A stretch of 64,000 nt of DNA from Symbiodinium sp. CCMP2592 (taxonomy: Eukaryota > Sar > Dinophyceae > Suessiales > Symbiodiniaceae): contig CAJNDT010000968.1 of the NCBI GenBank assembly GCA_905221615.1, positions 124,001-188,000 on the forward strand, read 5' to 3'. The notes under the pieces were generated by a model. The model made no database searches. It saw only the letters and a list, made by a program, of their open reading frames with translations, and was not told where the DNA came from. Shown here one piece after another: positions 1-10,632 of the stretch (positions are counted from its first letter, which is position 1; the number at the start of each line of letters is the position of its first letter). The position numbers were made by a program, and so were the translations under genes.

Positions 1-3000
1 GTGGAGGAGTTCCGTCCCCGACTGCTGGATTCCGTAGTTTGGATCTTCTACGACTTCGTGTCCCTGCATCAATACATCAGAAACGATGATCAGGAGCGGC
101 TCTTCCGGCGTGCGCTTCGCGACATTTTTGTCATGTACTCCCACGATGCCGTGGAAGTCCATCGGATCGAGATGCTGACTCCGGAGAGCGTGCGAGAAAG
201 GTGCGTGGCAGCGCACGGACCCAAGATCTGCGTTTATTGGGAGGAAGAGCAGAAGATGACGGACGTGCTTATCACCAAACTCAAGCGAAACGAGACGCCC
301 TACGAGGAACGGGGCTGGTGCCGGTCCGAGAAGGAGTGGTCTGCCCTTCGGACTTGGATGAAGGGCGAAAATCCGGTGCCGCTTCCGCCAGACATGTTCC
401 GGGCACGGATGCAGCAGATGAAGTTTACACACAGGGAGGACTCGGAGGAGGTCTTCAATCTCCAGGCGAAGGTATTCCTCCAGAAGGCCGCGTCCACGAC
501 CAGGCTCCTCATCGAGAACTTGGATGAGGACAAGATCGCCGTTCTGTTAGCAGCTCTGCCTTTCTACACCAAGCTGAAAGAGCTCGTGGTCGCGGGCAGC
601 CCCAAGACTGCTTGGAAGGTGTCCTTGGCCGTGGTGGAATCCGGCGCCTGCAACGTCGAGATCGCGTGCGAGAATGTGCGGGACGAAGATGCGATAGCTT
701 TTGCGGCCGACTTGGCCAAGAAGAAGTGCCGTCACCTGCAACGGCTGCAACTCAAGTGCGAGACGATTGGTGAGCTGGGTAGGCAAGCTCTCGAGCAGAC
801 GATGACGCGCCGCAGGGCGAGTCTGGTGATCAGCATTCCAGACGGCAGTCGGGGCTATGACGGGCAGGGGATGGAGCCAGCGGTGGCCTCGGAGGCTTGC
901 GTGACGCTGCGCATCCTTCCTGTGGATGTCAGTGCAGCCGATTCGTTGAAATTGCATGCAGCCGCCATGACGCAGATCTTGAGCGTCCTGTGCTGTAGAC
1001 GCAGACGGACCGAGCCGACGCTGCATCCCGCAGGGTCAGAGGCTGGTCCGGACAGGGCGGTTCCATTGCGTATCTTTGGAGTTCCATTGCACATCTTTGG
1101 AGGAACCAAGAAGCAGACGGTGAGAGTCCATTGCCTGGCAGGGTCCGGCTTTGAGCTGGAGGTGAACTCTTCCCAAGCGGGGTGGTATGTGACGGCACAC
1201 ATCGCAAGCAGAAGTGGCCATTCTGCAGAGACACTCGTGCTGACATCTGGTGGTTGCGTCATCAATCAGCGCGAGGCGCTGCTGCATCAAGTCCAGCACG
1301 GAGAGATCGCCTACTTGGTGCAGAAGCTTGGGGCGGGTCTTGCCGCGAGAAGTTGGCAGCGCCTGCTCGCGAAGAAGACTCTGTTTGACGCAGATGTAGT
1401 TGCTATGAACGAAACCGTGTCGCTCACGTGGAATGTCAACCAGACCTTGAAGGGCATCCAAGTACCCAGCAGCCTGCAGAGTTTGACGTTTGGCCACGTG
1501 TTCAACCAGAGCTTGAAGGGCATCCAACTACCCAGCAGCCTGCAGAGTTTGACGTTTGGCAGAGACTTCAACCAGAGTTTGAAGGGCATCCAGCTACCCA
1601 GCAGCCTGCAGAGTTTGACGTTTGGCCACGCGTTCAACTATAGCCTGGAGGGCATCCAGCTACCCAGCAGCCTGCAGAGTTTGACGTTCGGCGACAGCTT
1701 CAACCAGAGTTTGGAGGGCATCCAACTTCCCAGCAGCCTGCAGAGTCTGACGTTTGGTGCTTCATTCAACCAGAGTTTGGAGGGCATCCAACTACCCAGC
1801 AGCCTGCAGAGTCTGACGTTTGGCTTTAAGTTCAACCATAGCTTGGAGGGCGTCCAACTACCCAGCAGCCTGCAGAGTCTGACGTTTGGCAGGACCTTCA
1901 ACCAGAGCTTGGATGGCATCCACCTACCCAGCAGCCTGCAGAGTTTGACGTTTGGCTTCGAGTTCAACCGGAGCTTGAAGGGCATCCAACTGCCCAGCAG
2001 CCTGCAGAGCTTGACGTTCGACGAAGAGTTCAACCAGAGTCTGGAGGGCATCCAACTACCCAGCAGCCTGCAGAGTCTGACGTTTGGCTTCAAGTTCAAC
2101 CATAGCTTGGAGGGCGTCCAACTACCCAGCAGCCTGCAGAGTTTGACGTTTGGCCACGACTTCAACCAGAGCTTGGCGGGCATCCAACTACCCAGCAGCC
2201 TGCAGAGTTTGAAGTTTGGCATTCACTTCAACCAGAGCCTGGCGGGCATCCAGCTACCCAGCAGCCTGCAGAGTTTGACGTTTGGCCAGGAGTTCAACAA
2301 CCAGTGGCCGAACTTCATCGAGCCACCCAGCAGTCTGCAGTTTGGGGAGTTTGGCAAAAAAACTATCCAGAGCCTGGCGGGCATCCAACTACCCAGCAGC
2401 CTGCAGAGTTTGACGTTTGCCTTCAAGTTCAACTATAGCTTGGAGGGCGTCCAACTACCTAGCAGCCTGCAGAGTTTGACGTTTGGCAGAGCCTTCAACC
2501 AGAGCTTGCAAGGCATCCAACTTCCCAGCAGCCTGCAGAGTCTGACGTTTGGCAGGACCTTCAACCAGCGCTTGGATGGCATCCACCTACCCAGCAGCCT
2601 GCAGAGTCTGACGTTTGGCAGGACCTTCAACCAGAGCTTGGATGGCATCCACCTACCCAGCAGCCTGCAGAGTTTGACGTTTGGCTTCGAGTTCAACCAG
2701 AGCTTGAAGGGCATCCAACTGCCCAGCAGCCTGCAGAGTTTGACGTTTGGCTTCGAGTTCAACCGGAGCTTGAAGGGCATCCAACTGCCCAGCAGCCTGC
2801 AGAGTTTGACGTTTGGCTATAATTTCAACCAGAGCTTGGAGGGCATCCAATTGCCCAGCAACCTGCAGAGTCTGACATTGGGCGGTGGTTTCAACCAAAG
2901 AATGGAGAGCGTCCAACTGCCCAGCAGCCTGCAGAGCTTGACGTTCGACGAAGAGTTCAACCGGAGCCTGGAGGGCATCCAACTACCCAGCAGCCTGCAG

Positions 3001-3303
3001 AGCTTGACGTTCGGCGGCAAGTTCAACCAGAGTTTGGAGGGCATCCAACTACCCAGCAGCCTGCAGAGTTTGAAGTTTGGCATTCACTTCAACCAGAGCC
3101 TGGAGGGCATCCAACTACCTAGTGGCCTGCAGAGTTTGACGTTTGGCCACGACTTCAACCAGAGCTTGGCGGGCATCCAACCACCCAGCAGCCTGCAGAG
3201 TTTGACGCCTAGCTTTCAGTTCAACCAGAGCCTGGAGGGCATCCAACTACCCCACAGTTTGAAGACTTTCAAATCATACTCGTTTTGCGTAGGCAGCTTG
3301 TGA
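1..3303 (+). CDS. FNIP-repeat protein with ubiquitin-like domain, copy 1 (5' partial)
   Basis: Open from the window edge to TGA at 3301-3303; the first codon GTG is internal because copy 2 has the same sequence just after its intron. Order of parts: an unnamed domain conserved with copy 2 (motifs WIFYDFVSLHQY, RRALRDIFVMYSHDA, PYEERGWCRSEKEWSALR, residues about 14-200); a variable linker; a ubiquitin-like segment (about 371-447, starting QTVRVHCLAG); then 28 FNIP-type units of 22 residues from residue 479, ending in the cap SLKTF...FCVGSL. FNIP repeats are leucine-rich-like repeats best known from Dictyostelium, and probably form a binding solenoid. No signal peptide can be judged because the N-terminus is missing. 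The first domain is not recognised. Unit 14 is degenerate. Ligand and pathway are unknown. Confidence 0.85.
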   Translation: MEEFRPRLLDSVVWIFYDFVSLHQYIRNDDQERLFRRALRDIFVMYSHDAVEVHRIEMLTPESVRERCVAAHGPKICVYWEEEQKMTDVLITKLKRNETPYEERGWCRSEKEWSALRTWMKGENPVPLPPDMFRARMQQMKFTHREDSEEVFNLQAKVFLQKAASTTRLLIENLDEDKIAVLLAALPFYTKLKELVVAGSPKTAWKVSLAVVESGACNVEIACENVRDEDAIAFAADLAKKKCRHLQRLQLKCETIGELGRQALEQTMTRRRASLVISIPDGSRGYDGQGMEPAVASEACVTLRILPVDVSAADSLKLHAAAMTQILSVLCCRRRRTEPTLHPAGSEAGPDRAVPLRIFGVPLHIFGGTKKQTVRVHCLAGSGFELEVNSSQAGWYVTAHIASRSGHSAETLVLTSGGCVINQREALLHQVQHGEIAYLVQKLGAGLAARSWQRLLAKKTLFDADVVAMNETVSLTWNVNQTLKGIQVPSSLQSLTFGHVFNQSLKGIQLPSSLQSLTFGRDFNQSLKGIQLPSSLQSLTFGHAFNYSLEGIQLPSSLQSLTFGDSFNQSLEGIQLPSSLQSLTFGASFNQSLEGIQLPSSLQSLTFGFKFNHSLEGVQLPSSLQSLTFGRTFNQSLDGIHLPSSLQSLTFGFEFNRSLKGIQLPSSLQSLTFDEEFNQSLEGIQLPSSLQSLTFGFKFNHSLEGVQLPSSLQSLTFGHDFNQSLAGIQLPSSLQSLKFGIHFNQSLAGIQLPSSLQSLTFGQEFNNQWPNFIEPPSSLQFGEFGKKTIQSLAGIQLPSSLQSLTFAFKFNYSLEGVQLPSSLQSLTFGRAFNQSLQGIQLPSSLQSLTFGRTFNQRLDGIHLPSSLQSLTFGRTFNQSLDGIHLPSSLQSLTFGFEFNQSLKGIQLPSSLQSLTFGFEFNRSLKGIQLPSSLQSLTFGYNFNQSLEGIQLPSNLQSLTLGGGFNQRMESVQLPSSLQSLTFDEEFNRSLEGIQLPSSLQSLTFGGKFNQSLEGIQLPSSLQSLKFGIHFNQSLEGIQLPSGLQSLTFGHDFNQSLAGIQPPSSLQSLTPSFQFNQSLEGIQLPHSLKTFKSYSFCVGSL
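1435..3285 (+). repeat. FNIP-coding 66-bp tandem array, copy 1
   Basis: About 28 units of 66 bp, each encoding roughly FNQSLEGIQLPSSLQSLTFG plus two variable residues. The core is nearly invariant at DNA level. Variable pairs in order include HV, RD, HA, DS, AS, FK, RT, FE, EE, FK, HD, IH and QE. The unit length is a multiple of three, so other frames also stay open; those are shadows. Confidence 0.9.
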
Positions 3304-3935
3304 GCCTTGATGCGTTAAACAGAAAGCAGCTGATGTCATGTGCCTTCCCTGCACCTGTTGGCATCCAGTACTGGTGTTTCGTGATTTGCTTCCTTGCTGT
3401 CATTCCAACATTCTACACCAACGTCTGGCGGGACAAGGAGCTCGCAGCTCAGCAAAACCCGCAACCCCAAAGCCCTCCTAGAGCTCTGGACCTGCAGCGA
3501 AGCCCAATGCCGAATGCCTCTTGGAAGGCCAGTCTGCCAACTACGTCTTCGCATCGTGCATGATTGAGTGGTTGCATGGTGCGCAGCTGGTTTTGCATAT
3601 TTCAGCCCTTGCCCCAGCATGCAGGCCCCGAAGGCCTGAAACTCGAAAGATCCGAAAACCCCAGGCCCAAGCCCAAGATCTCAGGCTATCGACTATCATC
3701 CTCTATGTCTATATCATTAACGGGTGCTGCCTGTCAGTTCGACGGTTCCATCAAGCTGTTAAGGTTGGTGCAAGGAGGATGCAGGCCGCCGGAATTGCGA
3801 CTGAACTAGGACCAGGATGCCTTTCATCAAAGTGCCCGAAGCAAGGCACCTTCCGTAAGGACCAGTATGGCAACCTCGTTGACAGCACTGGTTGCATGTA
3901 AGCCCCTTTTTTGGATCCCGATCCTGAAATCTTCA
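3304..3935 (+). repeat. duplicated 3' flank, copy 1 (likely 3' UTR and downstream)
   Basis: Collinear with 10633-11235 and 17372-17940. Shared landmarks are the post-stop GAGCC, CAGCTGATGTCATGTG, the CACCTGTTGG segment, GTTCGACGGTTCCATCA and AAGGCACCTTCCGTAAGG. No convincing reading frame is conserved between copies. Confidence 0.7.
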
Positions 3936-3985
3936 TCCCAAACCCTAGAATCTTGACCAACTAACCCCCCGACCACTGTGTTCGG

Positions 3986-4092
3986 GAGCTCGAGGACAAC
4001 GTCTCGTTGGAGTCACACTTGGCTGACGCAGAGGCATTCCACGCGTGTCCCTGCGCCGTGGTCGCAACTGGTCCACCCTCGGCCGTGGAAAG
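3986..4092 (+). CDS. candidate exon, duplicated at 11279-11385
   Basis: A 107-bp segment reading ELEDN...ESHLADAEA...CPCA.VATGPPSA.E is open here and in the second copy with no indels, and is bounded downstream by GAAAG. Most of the difference is clustered in three codons. Not recognised. It may be a co-duplicated exon of an unidentified gene or a relic. Confidence 0.35.
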
Positions 4093-4409
4093 TTCAGGGT
4101 ATGCCTGTAGAAAGGAGCACTCAACCCCAGCCACTGCAGTACAACCCTCGACTTTAGCCCTCAACGTAGCCCGATTTAAACCCTCAAGCAAACCTGAGCC
4201 CTGAATCTAAAACCCTAAACCTTGAAGCCTTCCTCAACCCCAAAACCCAAAGAGCAAAAGCTAACACAAAATTACCGCAAAGCCGCAACTCCTGAAGCCA
4301 ATCCCAATGGACCGCCCGAAGCCTACCATCTCGACAGGGTCTTCTGGGTTTCTTCAGGCTTTTAGAAGGTTTTTCCACATAAGGTTTATGAAGGGTTGTA
4401 CAAGGTTTT

Positions 4410-4655
4410 TGCATTTTGAATAATGGTTCTGTGAGGGTTGTTTTATTAGGTGGTACAAAGAGTGGCATATTTTCGTGATGTTTGGTGATGGTTTTGGAGG
4501 GGTCTTTCACAAGGGTTCCACAAGGGTTTCCAGTTCGTGGTCGGGCAACCTCGAAGGACTTACGAGTCGTAGGAGGGCTGAGCCAAATCACATGGATGCA
4601 ACAAACTGAAGATGCAGAAAGGGATGCGCAGCTCAGAGCCCTGGAGTCTAACACA
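4410..4655 (+). repeat. duplicated block related to 12260-12465
   Basis: Shares TATTTTCGTGATGTTTGG, GAGCCAAATCACA and GCAACAAACTGAAGATGCAG with 12260-12465. In one frame it reads MQQTEDA.RDAQLRAL in both copies, so a decayed exon is possible. Confidence 0.55.
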
Positions 4656-4879
4656 CGATTGATAGCTCAAAGTGGTAGACCATGGTGGAACACTGATGTA
4701 TTGGGAGGAGTTTCTGGGGCTTTCGGTGAGTCTGTCAGCATGGCTCTTGCGGGTGAGTCGTCCTTGAGGACCGATAACTCAAGACCCCGGAGGGACGCAA
4801 CCTCCGAGCCAAAGCCTCGAAGCCGAGTTACTAAACTTCTTGAAGTGTCAAGTTCCAACGCATGACCGGAGATCGCAAG

Positions 4880-4970
4880 AGGTGGCCTGGCTGCGTCGCT
4901 TCACCACGAGCCCAGAAGGATGTGGCGTTCAGCTGGCAGGAGGAGGCCCAGCCGGGCTTGAGGCTAGTAG
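4880..4970 (+). CDS. candidate exon island, frame uncertain
   Basis: A GC-richer, non-repetitive stretch after CGCAAG. One frame gives EVAWLRRFTTSPEGCGV, but another frame is also open, so the coding call is weak. Confidence 0.25.
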
Positions 4971-5383
4971 AGGGGCCTTGATCATGAGACTCGGGTCCCT
5001 TTAAAGGTCCTTTTAGAGGGTTCATAAGTGCTTCATGCAGGATCTTGCCGCCCATCAGCCGCATCAATGAGCTCAATGAACAGGTCATCATGAAGCCTTG
5101 CACCCTAAACCTTGCACCTTCATCCCTGCACCCTCAACCCTACACCCCTTACACTCTCATCCATGAGCCCTGTAAGCCTTAACAAGTACAAGCAAAAAAG
5201 GCCTAAGCCTTAAACAGGAGAAAAATGTGTTATCAAAAGGCCAGAATTCTAAGCCCCAAAACCCCAACTCCTAAGCCCTGAACCCTAAACCAAGGGTTTA
5301 AATCCTAAACCTAAACCTATATGGCCTACATCCTGAACCCTAAAGCATAAGCCGTAAAGCCCAAGTCCTGAACTGAATCTCAG

Positions 5384-5453
5384 CGCTTCGCCCTTCAACC
5401 CGCTGCTGCTTCGCTCCGCGAGCCAATCCTTTCGGGCTACCGCAAACACAAAC
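5384..5453 (+). CDS. candidate exon island
   Basis: Preceded by TCTCAG and followed by GTAGGA. It reads RFALQPAAASLREPILSGYR with 23 codons plus one base. The segment stands out in base composition from the surrounding CCTAAA-like repeats. Not recognised. Confidence 0.35.
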
Positions 5454-5524
5454 GTAGGACCCGCCCTAGCACTCGAAGCTTGCGCAGGCCCTAAGCTCTG
5501 AACCCCCACAGCTTGGGGCTCCAG

Positions 5525-5699
5525 GCACGACCGCCGGGGCCGCGCCGAATCTGCACCTTGCGCTGGCAGTCTTTGCTGCCTAAGTTTTCTCCGTTTATGA
5601 AGCGGTCGTCTGAAAGTTTCGACCTTGTTCCCACGCTCTCGGAGCCATCGCTATTGATTACAACCCTGTCGCACCATCCAAACTGCGACCGCCTGCGAA
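5525..5699 (+). CDS. candidate exon island, frame uncertain
   Basis: Follows CTCCAG. One open frame contains SFDLVPTLSEPSLLITTLSH. Other frames are open in the first 50 bases. Not recognised. Confidence 0.3.
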
Positions 5700-6848
5700 G
5701 TGTCCTTGTTCTAAAGGCTGCAAAGCTCAAAGCCCTGAAGCCAAGACGCACCGGAAGATGATGTTTGTATCATCAAAGCACCCCAAAGCCTGAATCTACT
5801 CGGGCACGACGCTGCAAAGCCCTACAGCATCTCAAAATTTCAAAAACAACATGCGCAAGCAATGGGATCCATTAATTAGGGACAGGGGCCGAAGGAAGGT
5901 AGACAAGCGAGTGCTCCCCACTTCTCCTTCTTGCTCCCTAAGGTTATTTAGGGTTCGTCCCCTCCCTCCCCCTTGATCCACCCTCCAAAAGCCCGCAAAG
6001 CCTGTCAAGCACCTGAATACCCCAAACCCGACGGCCGAAAAGCCTCCTGGCCCAGGATTCGATAAACTTGTGGAATCGTGTGCCATCGTCGTTTTATTGA
6101 CCACGGGAGACTCGGAGATCGAATCGAAGGAGGGAGGGGTTCTGGGGGTTTACGGTTTTGGGGTTCAGGTGCCCACGGCCTGAAACGGGTGCAGTCCGAA
6201 GATCTGAAAATCAACCCCTGAACCCCCGGTTTCGGACTACGGTTTGGGATTTAGGGCTTAGAGCTTAGGGTTTTAAGGCAAAGGTTGTGGCTATAAGTTG
6301 TCAGGCATATTTTGGACCACTGACAACTGAACCTGCCGAATTGAATACGGATGGGCATGGATTCTGATATCAGGGCCTTTACGGAAAGGGCATTGTCCGA
6401 TTCGCGGGATAGAGCAGTCCGAACCCACCGTGTTTTGGTCATGAAGCCTCCCATCTGAAAGGAAGAACCCCCTTAAGTACTAGGCCTGCTCAGATCTTGC
6501 CCTGAACCCCCTATAAACCCTGAACCCAAGCCTTAAGCAATCAACCCGTTAAAGACCGATTTCACTTACGTCTAGGTCTTCCATCCAGGACCTGAGGGCT
6601 TCCGGAGCTTAGGAAGCTGAAGCAGATGGTAGAGAACACTTAGGGTCTAGGGGTTTGGCATCGGTCCCACCACGACGACTTCTCCCGTCGCCCCTGATGT
6701 GCTTCAAACTCCTACTACTCGGCCTACGCGCGAATACTCAAACAGGCTAGAATCGTTTTCAATCGTTCAGAGCCTGCGCGGCCTAAAGCCAAAACTTTCA
6801 CTCCGAGTTCCCCGGATCCTCCACAACCAGCCAACGGCGTGGCCTCAG
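5700..6848. other. gene-poor stretch of degenerate telomere-like repeats
   Basis: Holds mixed CCTAAACCC- and GGGTTTAGG-like words in both orientations. No gene, RNA gene or inverted-repeat element is supported here. Confidence 0.5.
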
Positions 6849-6906
6849 GATGTTCGACTTCGCTGCGGCCGTGCGTGCGCTGCAACGGGCGCTGCCATCC
6901 AAAGGC
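6849..6906 (+). CDS. candidate exon upstream of FNIP copy 2, duplicated at 14860-14917
   Basis: Follows CCTCAG. It reads MFDFAAAVRALQRALPSKG; the counterpart upstream of copy 3 reads IFNFAAAVQALQRALPSQG after the same CCTCAG. Differences include silent CTG/TTG and CAA/CAG changes, which suggests past selection on a protein. It may be a 5' exon of the FNIP genes or a relic. Confidence 0.35.
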
Positions 6907-7211
6907 CTCATCATCCTTGCTACGATTAAGAAAATTCCTCCTAAGTAAAACATACTGCTTCTTCTTACCATGTCTACTATTGCGTTATTCCGAGCATCCC
7001 GGGGCCAGCTGTGTTTGATTTTCTATCGCGGCTGAGGCTGAGGGTTACAGAAGTTTAGGTTCGAAGTGATGTTTCTTCAGCTCCGATTCTGGAGGTGCAA
7101 GCATTGAGCCTTACACCCTGACTTTGACATGAGGCACGTTTTTCACGCAGATGTTTCTGATCACAGCCGGAAAGACAGTCCAGTAAGTTCTTCAGATCCG
7201 CCGCAAACGCC
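6907..7211 (+). promoter_or_regulatory. conserved 5' flank of FNIP copy 2
   Basis: Patchily collinear with 14918-15203 upstream of copy 3: GGCCAGCTGTGTTTGAT, CAAGCATTGAGCCTTA and the segment just before the ATG. It likely contains the 5' UTR and promoter. No TATA box or trans-splice acceptor could be assigned with certainty. Confidence 0.4.
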
Positions 7212-10200
7212 ATGGCTTCATCATCCGCGGCAGAGGAGACGAGCTACGACTTGTCTGTGCCGGAAGCTCTACTCGGCTTCCTCGAAGATGCCGGCATCCG
7301 CCTGGTGCGCCTCGAGTACCTGGTCGAGCTCTCTGCCTCCGGCAGGCCTTTGCCGCGCCGTCAAGAGGCGGAGAATGAGAAGACGAGCTCAGGGGCGCCG
7401 GCGCTGGTAGAGAGCAGCGAGCTCAAAGAAGTGAGGATTGACCCCAACACAGCCCACATGTCTGTGATGCTCCGGCACCCAGTACCGAGACGCGTGCAAG
7501 TCCACCTCGTCTCCATCAGCCACATGTGGGAGAGCATGCAGCATCCGGATCCGTGGAGGTTCGGGGCTCGGGCATGATAATTCTGGGACTGTGTTGTAGG
7601 AGTAGATCTACAAGTCACAGTGTGAGTACACAATGTCACACCACCTCGTCCTGCTGCCCTTGCTTGCGAGGTTCCAGCTGGATGCCATCGTTGAGGACTT
7701 CCGTCCCCGACTCCTGGATTCAGTAGTTTGGATCTTCTACGACTTCGTTTCCTTGCACCAATACACCAGAAACGAAGAACAAGAGATGCTTTTCCGACGG
7801 GCGCTCCGCGACATTTTTGTCATGTACTCCCACGATGCCATGGAAGTTCATCGCATTCAGACGTTGACTCCGGAGAGCGTGCGAGAAAGGTGCGTGGCAG
7901 CGCACGGATCCAAGATCTTCGTTTACTGGAAGGAGGAGCAGAAGATGATGGACGTGTGTATCTCTCAGCTCAAGTTGAACGGCACGCCCTACGAGGAACG
8001 GGGCTGGTGCCGGTCCGAGAAGGAGTGGTCTGCTTTGCGGAGTTGGATGAAGGGCGAAAATCCGGTGCCGCTCCCACCAGCCATGTTCCGTGCACGGATG
8101 CAGCAGCTGAAATTTACACACAGGGAGGACTCGGAGAAGGTCTTCAAGCTCCAGGCGAAGGTCTTCCACCAGAAGGCCGAGTCCACCACCAATCTCCTCA
8201 TCGAAAACCTGGATGACGACAAGATCGCCGTTCTGGCTGCAGCTTTGCCTTCCTACACCAAGCTCAAAGAGCTCGTGATCATGGGAAGCCCGGAGAATGC
8301 TTGGAAAGCGGATTTGGCCGTGGTGGAATCCGGTGCCTGCAACGTCGAGATCGCGTGCGAGAATGTGCAGGACGAAGATGCGATAGCTTTGGCGGCCGAC
8401 TTGTCCAAGGAGAGGTGCAATCACTTGGAGCGGCTGCATCTCAAGTGTGAGACGATTGGTGAACTGGGTAGGCAAGCCCTCGAGCAGATGATGGGGCATC
8501 GCAGAGCGAGTCTGGTGATTACCCTTCCAGACTGCAGTCTGGGTTATGTCGCGCAGGGGATTGAGCCAGCGGTGGCTTCAGAGACTTGCGTGACGCTGCG
8601 CATCCTTGTCTTCAAGCGCAGACCTGCAGAAGCCGTGGCTGCCGGTCCCGCTCAGGCCGGGAATAAGACCTATGCAAGCGGTCTGTTGGAGCCGCATGCG
8701 TCCGGAGGCGGCGCGGAGCGGACCTTGAGCGTCCCACAGCCCGCAGAGGCCGGTCGTCCAGACACGGCCGAGCAGACCGTGAGTGTCCATTGCCTGGCAG
8801 GGTCCAGCTTTGGGCTGGAGGTCAACTCTGCCCAAACGGGGTGGGATGTGGCGGCACACATCGCAAGCAGAAGTGGCCATCCTGCAGAGACACTCGTGCT
8901 GACATCCGGTGGTTGTGTCATTGAGCAGCGCGAGCGGCTGCTGCCTCAAGTCCAGCATGGAGAGATCACGTACGTGGTGCAGGGGCTTGGCGCGGGTCGA
9001 GCCGCGACGAGTTGGCAACGCCTTCTCACGAACAAGACTCTGTCTGACACAGATGTTGCTGCCCTGCGCGAAACAGTGTCATTCACGTGGAACGTCGACC
9101 AGAGCTTGAAGGGCATCCAGCTGCCCAGCAGCCGGCAGAGTTTGACGTTTGGCAGAAGCTTTAACCAGAGCCTGGAGGGCATCCAACTACCCAGCAGCCT
9201 GCAGAGTTTGACGTTCGGCGACAAGTTCAACCAGAGCCTGGAGGGCATCCAACTACCCAGCAGCCTGCAGAGTTTGACATTTGGTTACTTGTTCAACCAA
9301 AGCCTGGAGGGCATCCAATTACCCAGCAGCTTGAAGAGTTTGACGTTTGGCGACAAGTTCAACCAGAGCCTGGAGGGCATCCAACTACCCAGCAGCCTGC
9401 AGAGTTTGACGTTTGGCAGCGATTTCAACCAGAGTTTGGAGGGCATCCAGCTACCCAGCAGCCTGCAGAGCTTGACGTTTGGCTTTCATTTCAGCCAGAT
9501 CTTAGAAGGCATCCAACTACCCCGCAGCCTGCAGAGTTTGACGTTTGGCTGGGACTTCAACCAGAGCTTAGGAGGCATCCAACTACCCCGCAGCCTGCAG
9601 AGTTTGACGTTCGGCGGCAAGTTCAACCAGAGCCTGGAGGGCATCCAACTACCCAGAAGCCTGCAGAGTTTGACATTTGGCCCCTGGTTCAACCAGAGCC
9701 TGGCGGGCATCCAACTACCCAGCAGCCTGCAGAGTTTGACGTTTGGCGACAAGTTCAACCAGAGTTTGGAGGGCATCCAACTACCCAGCAGCCTGCAGAG
9801 TTTGACGTTTGGTGGCAGCGATTTCAACCAGAGTTTGGAGGGCATCCAGCTACCCAGCAGCCTGCAGAGCTTGACGTTTGGCTTTCATTTCAGCCAGAGC
9901 TTAGAAGGCATCCAACTACCCCGCAGCCTGCAGAGTTTGATGTTCGGCGGCAAGTTCAAACAGAGCCTGGAGGGCATCCAACTACCCAGCAGCCTGCAGA
10001 GTTTGACGTTTGGCTACGACCTCAACCAGAGCTTTAAGGGCATCGCACTACCCGGCAGCCTGCAGAGTTTGACGTTTGGCTACGACTTCAACCAGAGCTT
10101 GCAGGGCATCCAACTACCCAGCAGCCTGCAGAGTTTGACGTTTGGCTATGAGTTCAACCAGAGCCTGGACGGCATCCAGCTACCCAGCAGCCTGCAGAGT

Positions 10201-10632
10201 TTGACATTTGGTTGGAACTTCAACCGGAGCTTGGTGCGCATGCAACTACCCAGCAGCCTGCAGAGTTTGACGTTTGGCCACCGTTTCAACCAGAGCTTGA
10301 AGGGCATCCAATTACCCAGCAGCCTGCAGAGTTTGACATTTGGTTACTTGTTCAACCAAAGCCTGGAGGGCATCCAATTACCCAGCAGCTTGAATAGTTT
10401 GACGTTTGGCGACAAGTTCAACAAGAGTTTGGATGGCATCCAACTACCCAGCAGCCTGCAGAGCTTGACGTTCGGCGAGGAGTTCAACCGAAGCCTGGAA
10501 GGCATCCAACTACCCAGCAGTCTGCAGAGTTTGAAGTTTGGTGCTAAGTTTAACCAGAGCCTGGAGGGCATCCAGCTACCCAGCAGTTTGAAGACTTTCA
10601 CTTCACGTGCGTTTTGCATGGGTAGCGCGTGA
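7212..10632 (+). CDS. FNIP-repeat protein with ubiquitin-like domain, copy 2 (complete)
   Basis: Exon 1 is 7212-7558 (ATG in MASSSAAEETSYDLSVPEAL) and exon 2 is 7671-10632 (TGA). The 112-bp GT-AG intron falls inside an AGG arginine codon, restoring HPDPWRFQLDAIVEDF; predicted length 1102 aa. Parts: N-terminal region with PRRQEAE and SHMWESMQHPDP; an unrecognised domain (about 125-330) with WIFYDFVSLHQYTRN and PYEERGWCRSEKEWSALR; an Ala/Gly-rich linker; a ubiquitin-like segment (about 484-558); and 23 FNIP-type units from residue 591, ending in SLKTFTSRAFCMGSA. There is no obvious signal peptide or membrane span, so it is probably intracellular. The likely role is a solenoid recognition protein; the ligand is unknown. 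It is the intact reference for the tandem family. Confidence 0.88.
7559..7670 (+). other. 112-bp intron flanked by a 7-bp direct repeat
   Basis: Starts GTTCGG and ends GCGAG. GAGGTTC occurs at 7556-7562 and again at 7668-7674, so each splice site lies inside a copy. It contains an in-frame stop when read through, which supports removal by splicing. Confidence 0.8.
9094..10617 (+). repeat. FNIP-coding 66-bp tandem array, copy 2
   Basis: 23 units. Variable pairs include RS, DK, YL, DK, SD, FH, WD, GK, PW, DK, GSD, FH, GK, YD, YD, YE, WN, HR, YL, DK, EE and AK. The runs DK-SD-FH and YL-DK occur twice, showing block duplication within the array. One unit is a codon longer (GGSD). Confidence 0.9.
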
